Source: Aphodoplasma sp045592745 (GTDB lineage Bacteria > Bacillota > Clostridia > UBA1381 > UMGS1253). From it: 64,000 bases of DNA. The DNA is taken from contig JAZNVH010000031.1 in assembly GCA_045592745.1 (NCBI GenBank), positions 1 through 64,000 of the forward strand, read 5' to 3'. Below, one piece after another: positions 44,501 to 51,490 of this stretch. The notes below the pieces were generated by a model. The model was not told the origin of the DNA. It worked only from the letters and a program-made list of their open reading frames with translations, and ran no database searches. The stretch's first letter is position 1. Each line of letters begins with the position of its first letter. Position numbers and translations under genes: made by a program.

Positions 44501-45031
44501 AATACAGGCGGCCAGGCTTCAAAATCTACACCTACCGGTGCTGTTGCACAGTTCGCTGCAGGTGGTAAGCCGATCAAGAAGAAGAATCTTGCTGAAATCG
44601 CAATGTCATATGGCTATGTATACGTTGCACAGGTTGCACTCGGTTATGACATGGCTCAGACAGTTAAGGCAATCAAAGAAGCTGTAAGCTATAATGGTCC
44701 TTCACTTATCATTGGTTATGCTCCATGTATTAACCATGGTATCAAGGGCGGCATGACAGATACTCAGAAGATTATCAAGAACGCTGTTATGGCTGGCTAC
44801 TGGCAGACATTCAGATTTGATCCAAGACTTTCGGCTGAAGGTAAAGTACCGTTCACAATGGATTCAAAAGATCCGACAGCTTCGTACAGAGACTTTATCA
44901 TGAACGAAGTTTGTTACAGCTCGCTTGCTCGCAAGTTCCCAGAAAAAGCAGAGGAGCTCTTCACAGAAGCAGAGAAGCAGGCTAAAGAACGTTATGAACA
45001 TTGGACAAAGTACAGCAAGCTTTTTGAATAA
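41525..45031 (+). CDS. nifJ: Pyruvate:ferredoxin oxidoreductase, single-chain
   Basis: Oxidises pyruvate to acetyl-CoA and CO2 and reduces ferredoxin, the key step of clostridial fermentation. The 1168-aa product contains all fused domains: N-terminal pyruvate-binding domain (AAIYPITPSSVMAE), the gamma-type domain in the middle, two 4Fe-4S clusters at about 690-760 (CIQCNQCSLVCPH and CTGCGNCAKVCP), the thiamine diphosphate domain with CAGCGETPYAKL and GGDGWAYDIGFGG, and the cysteine for the third cluster. RBS GGAGG precedes the ATG. Codon usage looks that of a highly expressed gene. Confidence 0.98.
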   Translation: MARKMKTMDGNNAAAWASYAFTDVAAIYPITPSSVMAEVTDEWAVEKKENIFGQPVKVVEMQSEAGAAGAVHGSLAAGALTTTYTASQGLLLMIPNMYKMAGELLPSVIHVSARCVASHALNIFGDHSDVMACRQTGYAMLCSNSPQEVMDLGAIAHLSTIKGRVPFLHFFDGFRTSHEIDKIEVWDYEDLKEMVDMDAVKAFRNGSLNPEHPVLRGSAQNPDIFFQNREACNTYYNNIPAVVEEYMDKVNAKIGTNYHLVDYYGAPDATKVIVAMGSICETIEETIDYMNAKGEKVGLIKIRLYRPFPVDAFLKAVPATCKSIAVLDRTKEPGSIGEPLYLDVCACYAGKNDAPVIIGGRYGLGSKDTVPADIIAAYKNLDAKEPIKGFTLAIEDDVTNLSLPREDFSDTSAEGNTACKFWGLGSDGTVGANKNSIKIIGDHTDLYAQAYFAYDSKKSGGITVSHLRFGKTPIKSTYLINKANFVACHNPSYVDKYDMVEDLVPGGSFLLNCAWDTAELSERLPAKMKKYIADNNISLYTIDAIGIAKELGLGNKTSIVLQSAFFKIADVIPFADAVEYMKAAVVKSFGAKGEKIVSMNHAAIVEGEKNIKKIDVPADWKNATDAKAKADSDAPEFVQNILEPCNAQRGDKLPVSTFMNMVDGHLPQGMAAYEKRGIAVDVPEWIPENCIQCNQCSLVCPHAVIRPAVMNEEEAANAPAEMKSMKMNGKGMDGYKFSMTVSTLDCTGCGNCAKVCPAKEKALVMKPIDTQLDAQKGFDYGRTLSVKEDLLALPLNAKNSQFRQPLLEFSGACAGCGETPYAKLITQICGERSYISNATGCSSIWGGSAPSTPYTTNHKGFGPAWANSLFEDNAEHGLGMEIAAKQLRERLSNEIAAIDNADVKAAYDAWKATYDDGEANAADTANLIAALEKDGSAAAKSVLDFKDFLSKKAVWIFGGDGWAYDIGFGGLDHVLASGEDINVMVFDTEVYSNTGGQASKSTPTGAVAQFAAGGKPIKKKNLAEIAMSYGYVYVAQVALGYDMAQTVKAIKEAVSYNGPSLIIGYAPCINHGIKGGMTDTQKIIKNAVMAGYWQTFRFDPRLSAEGKVPFTMDSKDPTASYRDFIMNEVCYSSLARKFPEKAEELFTEAEKQAKERYEHWTKYSKLFE

Positions 45032-45051
45032 TTTTAAAGCTTAACAAAATT

Positions 45052-45084
45052 AAACGACGGATGAAATCATCCGTCGTTTTTTTA
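45052..45084. terminator. Bidirectional terminator between nifJ and the tail-fusion gene
   Basis: AAACGACGGATGA and TCATCCGTCGTTT form a perfect 13-bp stem with a two-base loop and T-runs on both sides. The last bases overlap the stop codon of the convergent gene. Confidence 0.9.
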
Positions 45085-46002
45085 TTGCTGATATTTAAAA
45101 CCACATGTCTGCCAACCATCATTTGAATAAGCTGCTCCCTTTACAGCTTTTCCTGTTGCGCGTAGCGTTCCGCTATACTCGTACCACTCCATGTTTTCAC
45201 CTTGTCTTCCTCCCACAACGGCAAAATCTCTTATATATGCCACATAAGCGTCATCCTTGTTCAAAGGACGTGTAAAATCCACGGTAATTATTTTCCGCAC
45301 TGATAACCTCCCTGCAATTTCTTCATCACATATTCTGGAAATATCATTATGCACAGGATTTGTTAGATATCTTTCAAAACTATAGCATATATACGGCATA
45401 TAACGCACTTTTTGGGCGAAATTAAATTGTCTAAAAAACCGTCCTTGTTCCATAGGATTCTTTTCAGTAACAAGCTTTGTAAAATTACTCATTTTTACGT
45501 ACGAGGTTTTTTTACCATTTTCTAAGCCATAATACATGAGCATATTACTTGATTTCATCATACTCTCAGTATTAGTAATGCTTATATCGAACTTTTTTTC
45601 ATACACAACACAGCACTGTATGCAATATGAGGCAAGCTCGCTCATAGCAGAAAACACATAACTTGCACGAATTACATCTATACGCATCAGCTTGCCACAA
45701 TCAAATAACCGATTTTTATCTTCACTGCCAAAACGTTTTGTCCAATTGCTAAACTCATTATACATTTTTTCAACGGATAATTTTTTTCGCTCTTCAGCAT
45801 CAAAGAGATCTTTTGTCTTAATTGCAAACATTCTTTGCATAAGACAGCCCCCATCCGAATAACGCTTTAGTACCGAAGGCATTGATGACGTTTCAAAGCT
45901 GTATTCAATTTGCTTTGCCCCAATTATTTCTTCCTTTATAAAGCCATTTTCAAAAAGTCCGCAATTTTGTTTGACAAATTCATAAAACATTTCAATATCC
46001 AT
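45082..46002 (-). CDS. Fused phage tail-completion and tail-tube protein, stand-alone
   Basis: The 306-aa product resembles two phage structural proteins joined end to end. Residues 1-137 match the pattern of the small minor capsid or tail-terminator protein of clostridial siphophages (GAKQIEYSFET, then VLKRYSDGGCLMQRMFAIKT, a central helix, CGKLMRIDVIRASYVFSAM, and SYCIQCCVVYEK). Residues about 150-306 match the tail-tube or major tail protein of the same phages (SYVKMSNFTKLVTEKNPMEQ, NPVHNDISRICDEEIAG, KIITVDFTRP, MEWYEYSGTLRATGKAV, SNDGWQTCGF). In phage genomes these genes are neighbours in this order. No portal, capsid, tape-measure or lysis gene is near. The frame is intact and has a consensus promoter with palindromic operators and a GGGAGG site, which argues for a kept function. 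It is divergent from a Xre regulator and ImmA-type protease. Similarity is by eye and function is unknown. Confidence 0.7.
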   Translation of the reverse strand: MDIEMFYEFVKQNCGLFENGFIKEEIIGAKQIEYSFETSSMPSVLKRYSDGGCLMQRMFAIKTKDLFDAEERKKLSVEKMYNEFSNWTKRFGSEDKNRLFDCGKLMRIDVIRASYVFSAMSELASYCIQCCVVYEKKFDISITNTESMMKSSNMLMYYGLENGKKTSYVKMSNFTKLVTEKNPMEQGRFFRQFNFAQKVRYMPYICYSFERYLTNPVHNDISRICDEEIAGRLSVRKIITVDFTRPLNKDDAYVAYIRDFAVVGGRQGENMEWYEYSGTLRATGKAVKGAAYSNDGWQTCGFKYQQ

Positions 46003-46029
46003 ATTTTTTCCCTCCCAAGTTTTTTGTTG

Positions 46030-46044
46030 GTGATTTTAAATCAC
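46030..46044. promoter_or_regulatory. Palindromic operator O2 in the leader of the tail-fusion gene
   Basis: GTGATTTTAAATCAC is a perfect 15-base palindrome around one central base. It lies about 104 bases after the predicted start of the tail-fusion transcript. It differs only at the centre from the operator at 46133. The likely ligand is the adjacent Xre protein. Confidence 0.7.
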
Positions 46045-46132
46045 TTGCTTTTTAAAAAAATTTGATAGAAAAATTTATCACACCTCCTCCTTTCTACGTA
46101 ATGTATTGGTTGTCATTGCTACAGTGTTTTTG

Positions 46133-46147
46133 GTGATTTAAAATCAC
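46133..46147. promoter_or_regulatory. Palindromic operator O1 at the tail-fusion promoter
   Basis: GTGATTTAAAATCAC begins seven bases from the -10 box and covers the predicted start site, so a bound repressor would block transcription of the tail-fusion gene. Centre-to-centre distance to O2 is 103 bases, close to ten helical turns. Confidence 0.75.
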
Positions 46148-46153
46148 ATATAA

Positions 46154-46182
46154 ATTATATCAAACACGTGATTATCTGTCAA
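46154..46182 (-). promoter_or_regulatory. Consensus promoter of the tail-fusion gene
   Basis: TTGACA and TATAAT with 17-base spacing on the minus strand, a perfect match to the sigma-A consensus. A gene with such a promoter and an operator on its start site is expected to be tightly repressed and strongly inducible. Confidence 0.85.
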
Positions 46183-46208
46183 CATATTTTTTAAAATCGC
46201 AAAAAATG

Positions 46209-46237
46209 TTGACTTTCAAGAAACAATACGATATATT
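46209..46237 (+). promoter_or_regulatory. Promoter of the Xre regulator gene
   Basis: TTGACT and TATATT with 17-base spacing, close to the start codon: the predicted leader is only about 14 bases and consists mostly of the AGGAGG site. No full operator overlaps it. Confidence 0.7.
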
Positions 46238-46257
46238 TATCTTAGGAGGATATACAA

Positions 46258-46752
46258 ATGAACGAAATACACAAAAATATAAAACAAATCAGACTTGAAC
46301 GTGGTTTGTCGCAAGAAGAACTTGCTGAAAAAATGGGCTATACATCCCGCTCCACAATCGCAAAAATTGAAAGCGGAAAAAATGATATTCCACAATCAAA
46401 AATTAAAGCTTTTGCCGATGCGCTTTCCACCACCCCATCACGACTTTTAGGTCTTGATAGTGAAACACTTCTCTCAATGAATGATGCTGATACAGATAAA
46501 ATTCTCAAACTGGCGAATTTACTTAATAATGATGGAAAAAGAAAAACAATAGACTATATGAAGCTTTTATCATCAAATCCCGATTTTTCAAAAAAAACCG
46601 ACGATTTTGCTTCTCCCAAAAATGTTGTTGTGCCAATTGCTGCACGCGGCAACGTTTCACAAAACAAAATTCTAACAAAAGAAGAATATGAAAGGGCAGA
46701 AAATACAAAATTTAATGGACTTAAACCCAAAAAACAACTCCCAAAATTTTAA
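46258..46752 (+). CDS. Xre-family transcriptional regulator (ImmR/CI-like)
   Basis: The 164-aa product has an N-terminal helix-turn-helix domain (about 6-62: IKQIRLERGLSQEELAEKMG and RSTIAKIESGKNDIPQSK) as in phage and ICE repressors. The C-terminal part contains VVVPIAARGNVSQNK and a Glu/Lys-rich end, with no clear peptidase domain. Because an ImmA/IrrE-type protease gene follows 98 bases downstream, the pair resembles ImmR/ImmA of mobile elements, where the protease removes the repressor. It probably binds the two palindromes upstream of the divergent gene. Starts after AGGAGG. Confidence 0.85.
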   Translation: MNEIHKNIKQIRLERGLSQEELAEKMGYTSRSTIAKIESGKNDIPQSKIKAFADALSTTPSRLLGLDSETLLSMNDADTDKILKLANLLNNDGKRKTIDYMKLLSSNPDFSKKTDDFASPKNVVVPIAARGNVSQNKILTKEEYERAENTKFNGLKPKKQLPKF

Positions 46753-46850
46753 ATAAAAACGCCTTCTACAACACATACTTGAGTAATGATTTATAAAAAA
46801 CAATCGACTTTTTTCGACATTAAGTTCATAATTATTAATGAGGTGATATT

Positions 46851-47513
46851 ATGAACGAGTCAAATTTTTACTCAAACTATATGCAGGCGCGAAATAAAGC
46901 TTGGGAAATTATTTTCAAATTTGGTATAAATTCTCTTCCTGTGCCGATATCAAAACTATGTAATCAAATGGATATACGCCTATTTAGTTACATTGAAGCA
47001 GACAGTCTTATAAAAGCATATAAGCTTACCGAATACACAAAAAACGACGGCTTTGCAACAATTATCCAAAATAATTATGTGATTTTTTATAATGAAAATA
47101 TACCAAAAAGTCGCATACGATTTACTATCGCGCATGAAATCGGACATATTGTACTTGGAGACTTAATCAAAACAAATCCATCAGGACGCTCGCGCGCAAC
47201 CTCGTGGAACATTGGTGAACAAACAGAGCCCGATCCTTGTGAAGCAGCCGCAAATATCTTCGCAAGCAGACTTTTGGCTCCCGCTTGTGTTCTATGGAAG
47301 CTGGGAATAGACAATGCAGATGAGATTTCGCTACTTTGTGGTCTTTCAAAATCTGCATCACAGATACGCGCAAATCGCATGAAAACACTGTGCACTCGCA
47401 AAAAATTTATCGCAAGTCCACTTGAAGCAAAAGTTCTCGAACAGTTTTACGATTTTATTTCATCAAAACAAAATTCTCTTTTTAAAAAAGATACTCATTT
47501 AGATAAGCTGTAA
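46851..47513 (+). CDS. ImmA/IrrE-family metallopeptidase
   Basis: The 220-aa product has the zinc-protease motif HEIGH (His95 to His99) and the downstream CEAAANIFASRLLAP with Glu131 as the probable third ligand. Members cut Xre-type repressors after a DNA-damage or quorum signal. The start follows GAGGTG. Together with the upstream Xre gene it forms a typical induction switch; the only regulated output seen here is the divergent tail-fusion gene. Confidence 0.9.
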   Translation: MNESNFYSNYMQARNKAWEIIFKFGINSLPVPISKLCNQMDIRLFSYIEADSLIKAYKLTEYTKNDGFATIIQNNYVIFYNENIPKSRIRFTIAHEIGHIVLGDLIKTNPSGRSRATSWNIGEQTEPDPCEAAANIFASRLLAPACVLWKLGIDNADEISLLCGLSKSASQIRANRMKTLCTRKKFIASPLEAKVLEQFYDFISSKQNSLFKKDTHLDKL

Positions 47514-47521
47514 CTAAAAAT

Positions 47522-47553
47522 CCTCGATATCAAAAGATACCGAGGCTTTTTTT
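47522..47553. terminator. Bidirectional terminator between the protease gene and hisF
   Basis: CCTCGATATC and GATACCGAGG pair with one mismatch over a four-base loop, followed by CTTTTTTT on the plus strand and ATTTTT on the minus strand. Confidence 0.85.
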
Positions 47554-47558
47554 ATAAA

Positions 47559-48353
47559 TTATAGTATATACGGTCTTATAGGCTGGCCGTTTGCAATAAG
47601 ATAATCCTTGATCTCTTTTACATGGTAGTTTCTTGGCATTTTGGGTGAATAAAGCATAGACGATATTATTCCCGCCGATGCACCGGTCTTTGAAAATACC
47701 TCCAACAGATGCTCAGGCTTGCCTGCACCGCCTGATGCAATTACGGGAATGTTGACTGCATCCGAAATCATTTTCGTAATTTCGATATCGTATCCCTGAT
47801 GCGTACCATCATTGTCAATGGAATTTACGCATATTTCACCTGCGCCAAGCGATTCTCCCCTCTTTGCCCATTCGACTGCATCCATACCTGTAAACACACG
47901 CGCTCCATCAATCGCTATTTCGTATCCGCTCGGTATTTTCTCGCTTTTATCAACCTTTTTAACCTGCATACTGAGCACAATACACTGTCTGCCAAACGCA
48001 CGCGCTCCATCATTTATAATCTGCGGATTGCGAACCGCCATAGAGTCAATGCTGATTTTTTCTGCACCTGCCTTAAGCACCTCATACATATCATCAAGGT
48101 TTCTTATGCCTCCACCCACAGTAAACGGCACAAATACATTTTCAGCAACCATTTTTACCGTATCAATATCAATTTTTCTTTTCTCGGCACTTGCAAGTAT
48201 ATCAAAAAAGATGATTTCGTCTATCTGATCTGCATATATTTTTTTTGCAACCGTTTCTGCCCTGTCAATATCTATATTATTTTGAAATTTGTGTGCCTTT
48301 GTAACCATTTTATCTCTTATATCAAAGCACGCTATCAGTCTTTTTGTAAGCAT
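47559..48353 (-). CDS. hisF: HisF-family TIM-barrel protein with Gln at catalytic position 130
   Basis: HisF is the cyclase half of imidazole glycerol phosphate synthase, using ammonia delivered by HisH. The 264-aa product keeps the fold and several motifs: Asp11 in IACFDIRD, Lys19, FTVGGGIRNLDDM, SIDNDGTHQGYD and IPVIASGGAGKPEH. However, the fifth strand reads CIVLSMQVKK, placing Gln at position 130 where HisF uses the second catalytic Asp, and IDGARVFTG replaces the usual phosphate-side glycine pair. It is not in a histidine operon; upstream are hisH, gatD and murT. It may be a divergent HisF clade with normal function or an amidotransferase partner with another substrate, as known for HisH/HisF-like pairs in sugar amidation. 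Confidence 0.8.
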   Translation of the reverse strand: MLTKRLIACFDIRDKMVTKAHKFQNNIDIDRAETVAKKIYADQIDEIIFFDILASAEKRKIDIDTVKMVAENVFVPFTVGGGIRNLDDMYEVLKAGAEKISIDSMAVRNPQIINDGARAFGRQCIVLSMQVKKVDKSEKIPSGYEIAIDGARVFTGMDAVEWAKRGESLGAGEICVNSIDNDGTHQGYDIEITKMISDAVNIPVIASGGAGKPEHLLEVFSKTGASAGIISSMLYSPKMPRNYHVKEIKDYLIANGQPIRPYIL

Positions 48354-48368
48354 TGTTTTCCCCCCTCA

Positions 48369-48971
48369 TTAAAGCGATGCAAAATTTTTAAGAAGCTTTA
48401 GCCCAATTTCGCCGCTCTTTTCAACGTGAAATTGTGACGCATATATGTTGTCTTTATTTATCATCGAGCAAAAATCCTTGCCGTAATTTGTATACGCAAG
48501 AGCAATCTCACTGTCTTGCGGACGAATATAATACGAATTTACAAAATAAAAATACTCCTCTTTGCTAATGCCGTCAAGTATGGCATTTTCCCTTGTAAAT
48601 TTTGCACTGTTCCATCCAATCTGCGGCACTCGCACATCCTTTTCATCAAAACGCACAACATCACCCTTAAACCAGCCAAGACACGTTGCGTTGTCCTCTT
48701 CGCTTTTTTCAAAAAGCACCTGAAGGCCAACACAAATTCCCATAAACGGCTTTTTGTTTACAAGCGCATGCTCCTCTAAAGTACCTATAAGGTCAAGCTC
48801 GCGAAGTGAATCGATCGTAGCACCCGCCGAGCCAACGCCCGGAAGTATAATGTGACTACACTCCGAAAGAGCTTTTTTATCTGCACTCAAAACCGCCTCA
48901 ATGCCAAGGTGTGAGAGCGCACTTTTCACGCTCGGACCATTTCCCGCTTTATAATCAATTATGCCAATCAT
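48369..48971 (-). CDS. hisH: HisH-family glutamine amidotransferase
   Basis: A class I glutaminase that supplies ammonia to its HisF partner. The 200-aa product has the nucleophile Cys80 in MGICVGLQVLF and the His182/Glu184 pair in SQFHVEKSG (usual motif QFHPEKS, so Val replaces Pro). GVGSAGATID is the oxyanion-side loop. It is 15 bases upstream of hisF and 33 bases after gatD. No other histidine genes are in the window, so the substrate of the pair is open. Confidence 0.88.
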   Translation of the reverse strand: MIGIIDYKAGNGPSVKSALSHLGIEAVLSADKKALSECSHIILPGVGSAGATIDSLRELDLIGTLEEHALVNKKPFMGICVGLQVLFEKSEEDNATCLGWFKGDVVRFDEKDVRVPQIGWNSAKFTRENAILDGISKEEYFYFVNSYYIRPQDSEIALAYTNYGKDFCSMINKDNIYASQFHVEKSGEIGLKLLKNFASL

Positions 48972-49003
48972 ATATCGTCTTCCTTTCTATATGCAATTTC
49001 ATA

Positions 49004-49741
49004 TTATTTTTTCGTTTCGCGCTTCACGATAAACTCCTTCGCTCGCTTTTCCATAGTATCATCAAGCTCGCACAGCGTGTTATCAGCATCATATTTTCTG
49101 TCAAGCGCCGTTTTTATAAAAAAATCTGCAAGCTCTGGATTTTGTGAAAGTATTTGCCCATACAAATGTGTGCCAATCAGATTTTTATAAATCACACCTT
49201 CATATTCACCCTTGCCGTCATTTCCTCTTCCATATATAACGCTGCCAAGCGGCGTATAATCCTTTATATCAACACTGCAAGTATGATTTTCAAAGCCTGT
49301 CAGGGTTATCTCGTCGTCTGCAAACGCTGCTTTTATCGCAGCATTTCCAATAAATCTTTCTCCAGCGTCTTTAGAATCAATGTCAAGAATTTTCAAACCA
49401 TCAATACAGCCTGACTTACCCTCATAAAAATTACCCATAATGTGATAACCTTCGCAAAGGGCGAGCATGACACCGCCGCCTTCGACGTACTCTTTAAGCG
49501 GCTCTGCAAGAGCATCAGCCTTTTCGCTCACTTTTTTTAATGATTGCTCTACTCCGCCGCCAAGAAGTATTATGTCTACGCCCGAAAAATCAATATCATC
49601 TTCGTAGTGAATCGTCTTAAGATTAAACGTTATGCCACGCTTCTCGGCACGCATTTTTATAACCGAAACATTTGCTTTATCACCATACAGATTAAGAAGC
49701 TCGGGGTAAAGATGGCAAAGAGTAATACTTTTGTTATTCAT
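49004..49741 (-). CDS. gatD: Lipid II isoglutaminyl synthase, glutaminase subunit GatD
   Basis: With MurT it amidates the D-glutamate of the peptidoglycan stem peptide to D-isoglutamine. The 245-aa product begins SITLCHLYPELLNLYGDKAN, has nucleophile Cys96 in LALCEGYHIMG and His192 in IGTHLYGQIL, matching GatD. It overlaps murT by eight bases, the usual coupling. Confidence 0.93.
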   Translation of the reverse strand: MNNKSITLCHLYPELLNLYGDKANVSVIKMRAEKRGITFNLKTIHYEDDIDFSGVDIILLGGGVEQSLKKVSEKADALAEPLKEYVEGGGVMLALCEGYHIMGNFYEGKSGCIDGLKILDIDSKDAGERFIGNAAIKAAFADDEITLTGFENHTCSVDIKDYTPLGSVIYGRGNDGKGEYEGVIYKNLIGTHLYGQILSQNPELADFFIKTALDRKYDADNTLCELDDTMEKRAKEFIVKRETKK

Positions 49742-51101
49742 TAGCGCATCCCCCTTTTTCCAAAGCTTTTAAGTGAACATAAGCCGGGTACATCGCGGTA
49801 TAATTTACGAGTAAATATCCAACATCGCCGTCACATTTAATAAGCTTTTTTATTGCCTCTTCTATTGTATCGCATACGCAAATAAGACTCTCATCACAGA
49901 GCGCATATTTTAATCGCAAATACATATCAAAACGTCTTTCGCCTGTAATGATATACTGTTTTTCGCCGCTTTTTAAAAGCGTTTCAAAATCGACATCCCA
50001 TATCCATGATATATCCTCTCCGTCGGATGGCGCATCATTTAGCGCAAACAAAACCGCTTTTTTTCTTGTGTCATTTACGCTTACCGCAACCGACTGGTTA
50101 AAGCCCGCAGGATTTTTGGACAGAATAAGATACAAGAGTTTTCCGCCTATGTTAAATTTACTCATGCGTCCCGGCTCCGGCTTTTGCGAACATAAGACGC
50201 TTAGTATAAATTTTTTATCAATTCCAATCGCATCAAGAGCCGAATATGCCATCATAAGATTGTAAACATTATAAAGGCCTGTAATCTCTGACTCGGCATG
50301 CGACACAATTCCATACGAGCAAATATCAAAATGCAAGACGCCATCTAATACTTTTATATCTCTTGCCGTATATGTTGCTTTTGGATTTTTATACCCACAC
50401 TGCGCGCAGCTGTATTTTCCTATCTGGCTGTATAAATAATATTCATACGAGAGTTTATGACCACATTTCGGGCATATACCTCCATCACGGATTTCGTCGC
50501 ATTTTATCAGATCAACATCTGTATCCGTGCCATAATAAAGAGCATCTCTTTCCTCACCAAAAACCGATGTAACCGAATCATCCGCGTTCAATATAAGCTT
50601 TGCATCCGGCGCCATGTCAATTGCACGTTGCAAAATTTTTGCTGTGCTGTCTGCCTCGCCATAGCGGTCAAGCTGATCGCGAAACAGATTTGTCACTACT
50701 ATAATCGATGGCTCAAGCTCTTTAAACAAAAGCGGCAAATTCGCCTCGTCTACCTCAAGGCATGCATAATCAACATTAAATGCACCAAAAATCCCTGCTC
50801 TCCTGCAAAAAGCAGCGGCAATACCATTTAGCATATTTGCGCCCACACTGTTGCAAACAGTTTTATAACCTGCACGTACAAGCGCTGTATTTATAAGATT
50901 ATTTGTCGTAGTTTTACCATTTGTGCCACACACAATAATTATCTGCTTTCTCACCTTTTTGGAAAGCAACTCTATTATATCAGGACAAATCATACGGGCA
51001 TACTTTCCGGGAGCCGTCGATGCCCGTGAACCCGAAAGCCTGCACGCCATATAAAGCATTTTTGAAACAATAAGTGCCAAAACAAGTCGTATATATTTCA
51101 T
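49734..51101 (-). CDS. murT: Lipid II isoglutaminyl synthase, Mur-ligase subunit MurT
   Basis: The ATP-using partner of GatD. The 455-aa product has the P-loop VCGTNGKTTTNNLIN near 58-70, EVDEANLPLLFKELEPSIIV, and an inserted four-cysteine zinc ribbon (CPKCGHKL and CAQCGYKNP, about 215-240) that is specific to MurT, then the DUF1727-type C-terminal domain with VNYTAMYPAYVHL. It is the first gene of murT-gatD-hisH-hisF. Confidence 0.95.
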   Translation of the reverse strand: MKYIRLVLALIVSKMLYMACRLSGSRASTAPGKYARMICPDIIELLSKKVRKQIIIVCGTNGKTTTNNLINTALVRAGYKTVCNSVGANMLNGIAAAFCRRAGIFGAFNVDYACLEVDEANLPLLFKELEPSIIVVTNLFRDQLDRYGEADSTAKILQRAIDMAPDAKLILNADDSVTSVFGEERDALYYGTDTDVDLIKCDEIRDGGICPKCGHKLSYEYYLYSQIGKYSCAQCGYKNPKATYTARDIKVLDGVLHFDICSYGIVSHAESEITGLYNVYNLMMAYSALDAIGIDKKFILSVLCSQKPEPGRMSKFNIGGKLLYLILSKNPAGFNQSVAVSVNDTRKKAVLFALNDAPSDGEDISWIWDVDFETLLKSGEKQYIITGERRFDMYLRLKYALCDESLICVCDTIEEAIKKLIKCDGDVGYLLVNYTAMYPAYVHLKALEKGGCANE

Positions 51102-51132
51102 CTATAACTCCCTCCCGTCACAAATAAATATT

Positions 51133-51162
51133 ATTATAACTTAATAAAATTTTCATCATCAA
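51133..51162 (-). promoter_or_regulatory. Promoter of murT-gatD-hisH-hisF
   Basis: TTGATG and TATAAT on the minus strand, 18-base spacing, with a short leader before the GGGAGGGAG site of murT. Confidence 0.6.
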
Positions 51163-51354
51163 AATTTAAAATTTCATCAAGAGTTTTTATCATTTTTGAC
51201 AAAAGAGTCAAAAATTTAATAACCTTTTTTCTTCTTTTAAATGAAATTTATAAAATAACTAATATATTTTAACACATATTCAGCGCAATTACAATAAAAA
51301 TGATAAAAGATACAATTTTTTATGTAAATCAATGTTCTTTTTATAATTTTTTTA

Positions 51355-51383
51355 TTGCATAGAAAGACTTAAAATGTTATACT
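51355..51383 (+). promoter_or_regulatory. Promoter of ddh-guaA
   Basis: TTGCAT and TATACT with 17-base spacing, about 105 bases before the ddh ATG. A second TATAAT near 51412 lacks a good -35 box. Confidence 0.6.
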
Positions 51384-51490
51384 ATTGTATATAAATTTTT
51401 ATTTATCTTATGATATAATATAAGAAATATTATATCACACAAATAGTTATTGCGTATTCATGTACTATGAATTCGGAGAGGAGAAAACTT

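Larger units (their letters stand above)
51102..51490. other. AT-rich divergent intergenic region, murT and ddh
   Basis: This 389-base region holds no gene. Besides the two divergent promoters it contains an 8-bp inverted repeat, TTTTTGAC and GTCAAAAA, at 51193-51214, upstream of both. It might be a shared operator, but the arms are A/T-rich and low in information. Confidence 0.5.

Noticed and set aside
46030..46147. The two 15-base palindromes as a small CRISPR-like array
   Set aside because: Only two copies, fully palindromic, at a promoter; no spacer pattern and no cas genes.
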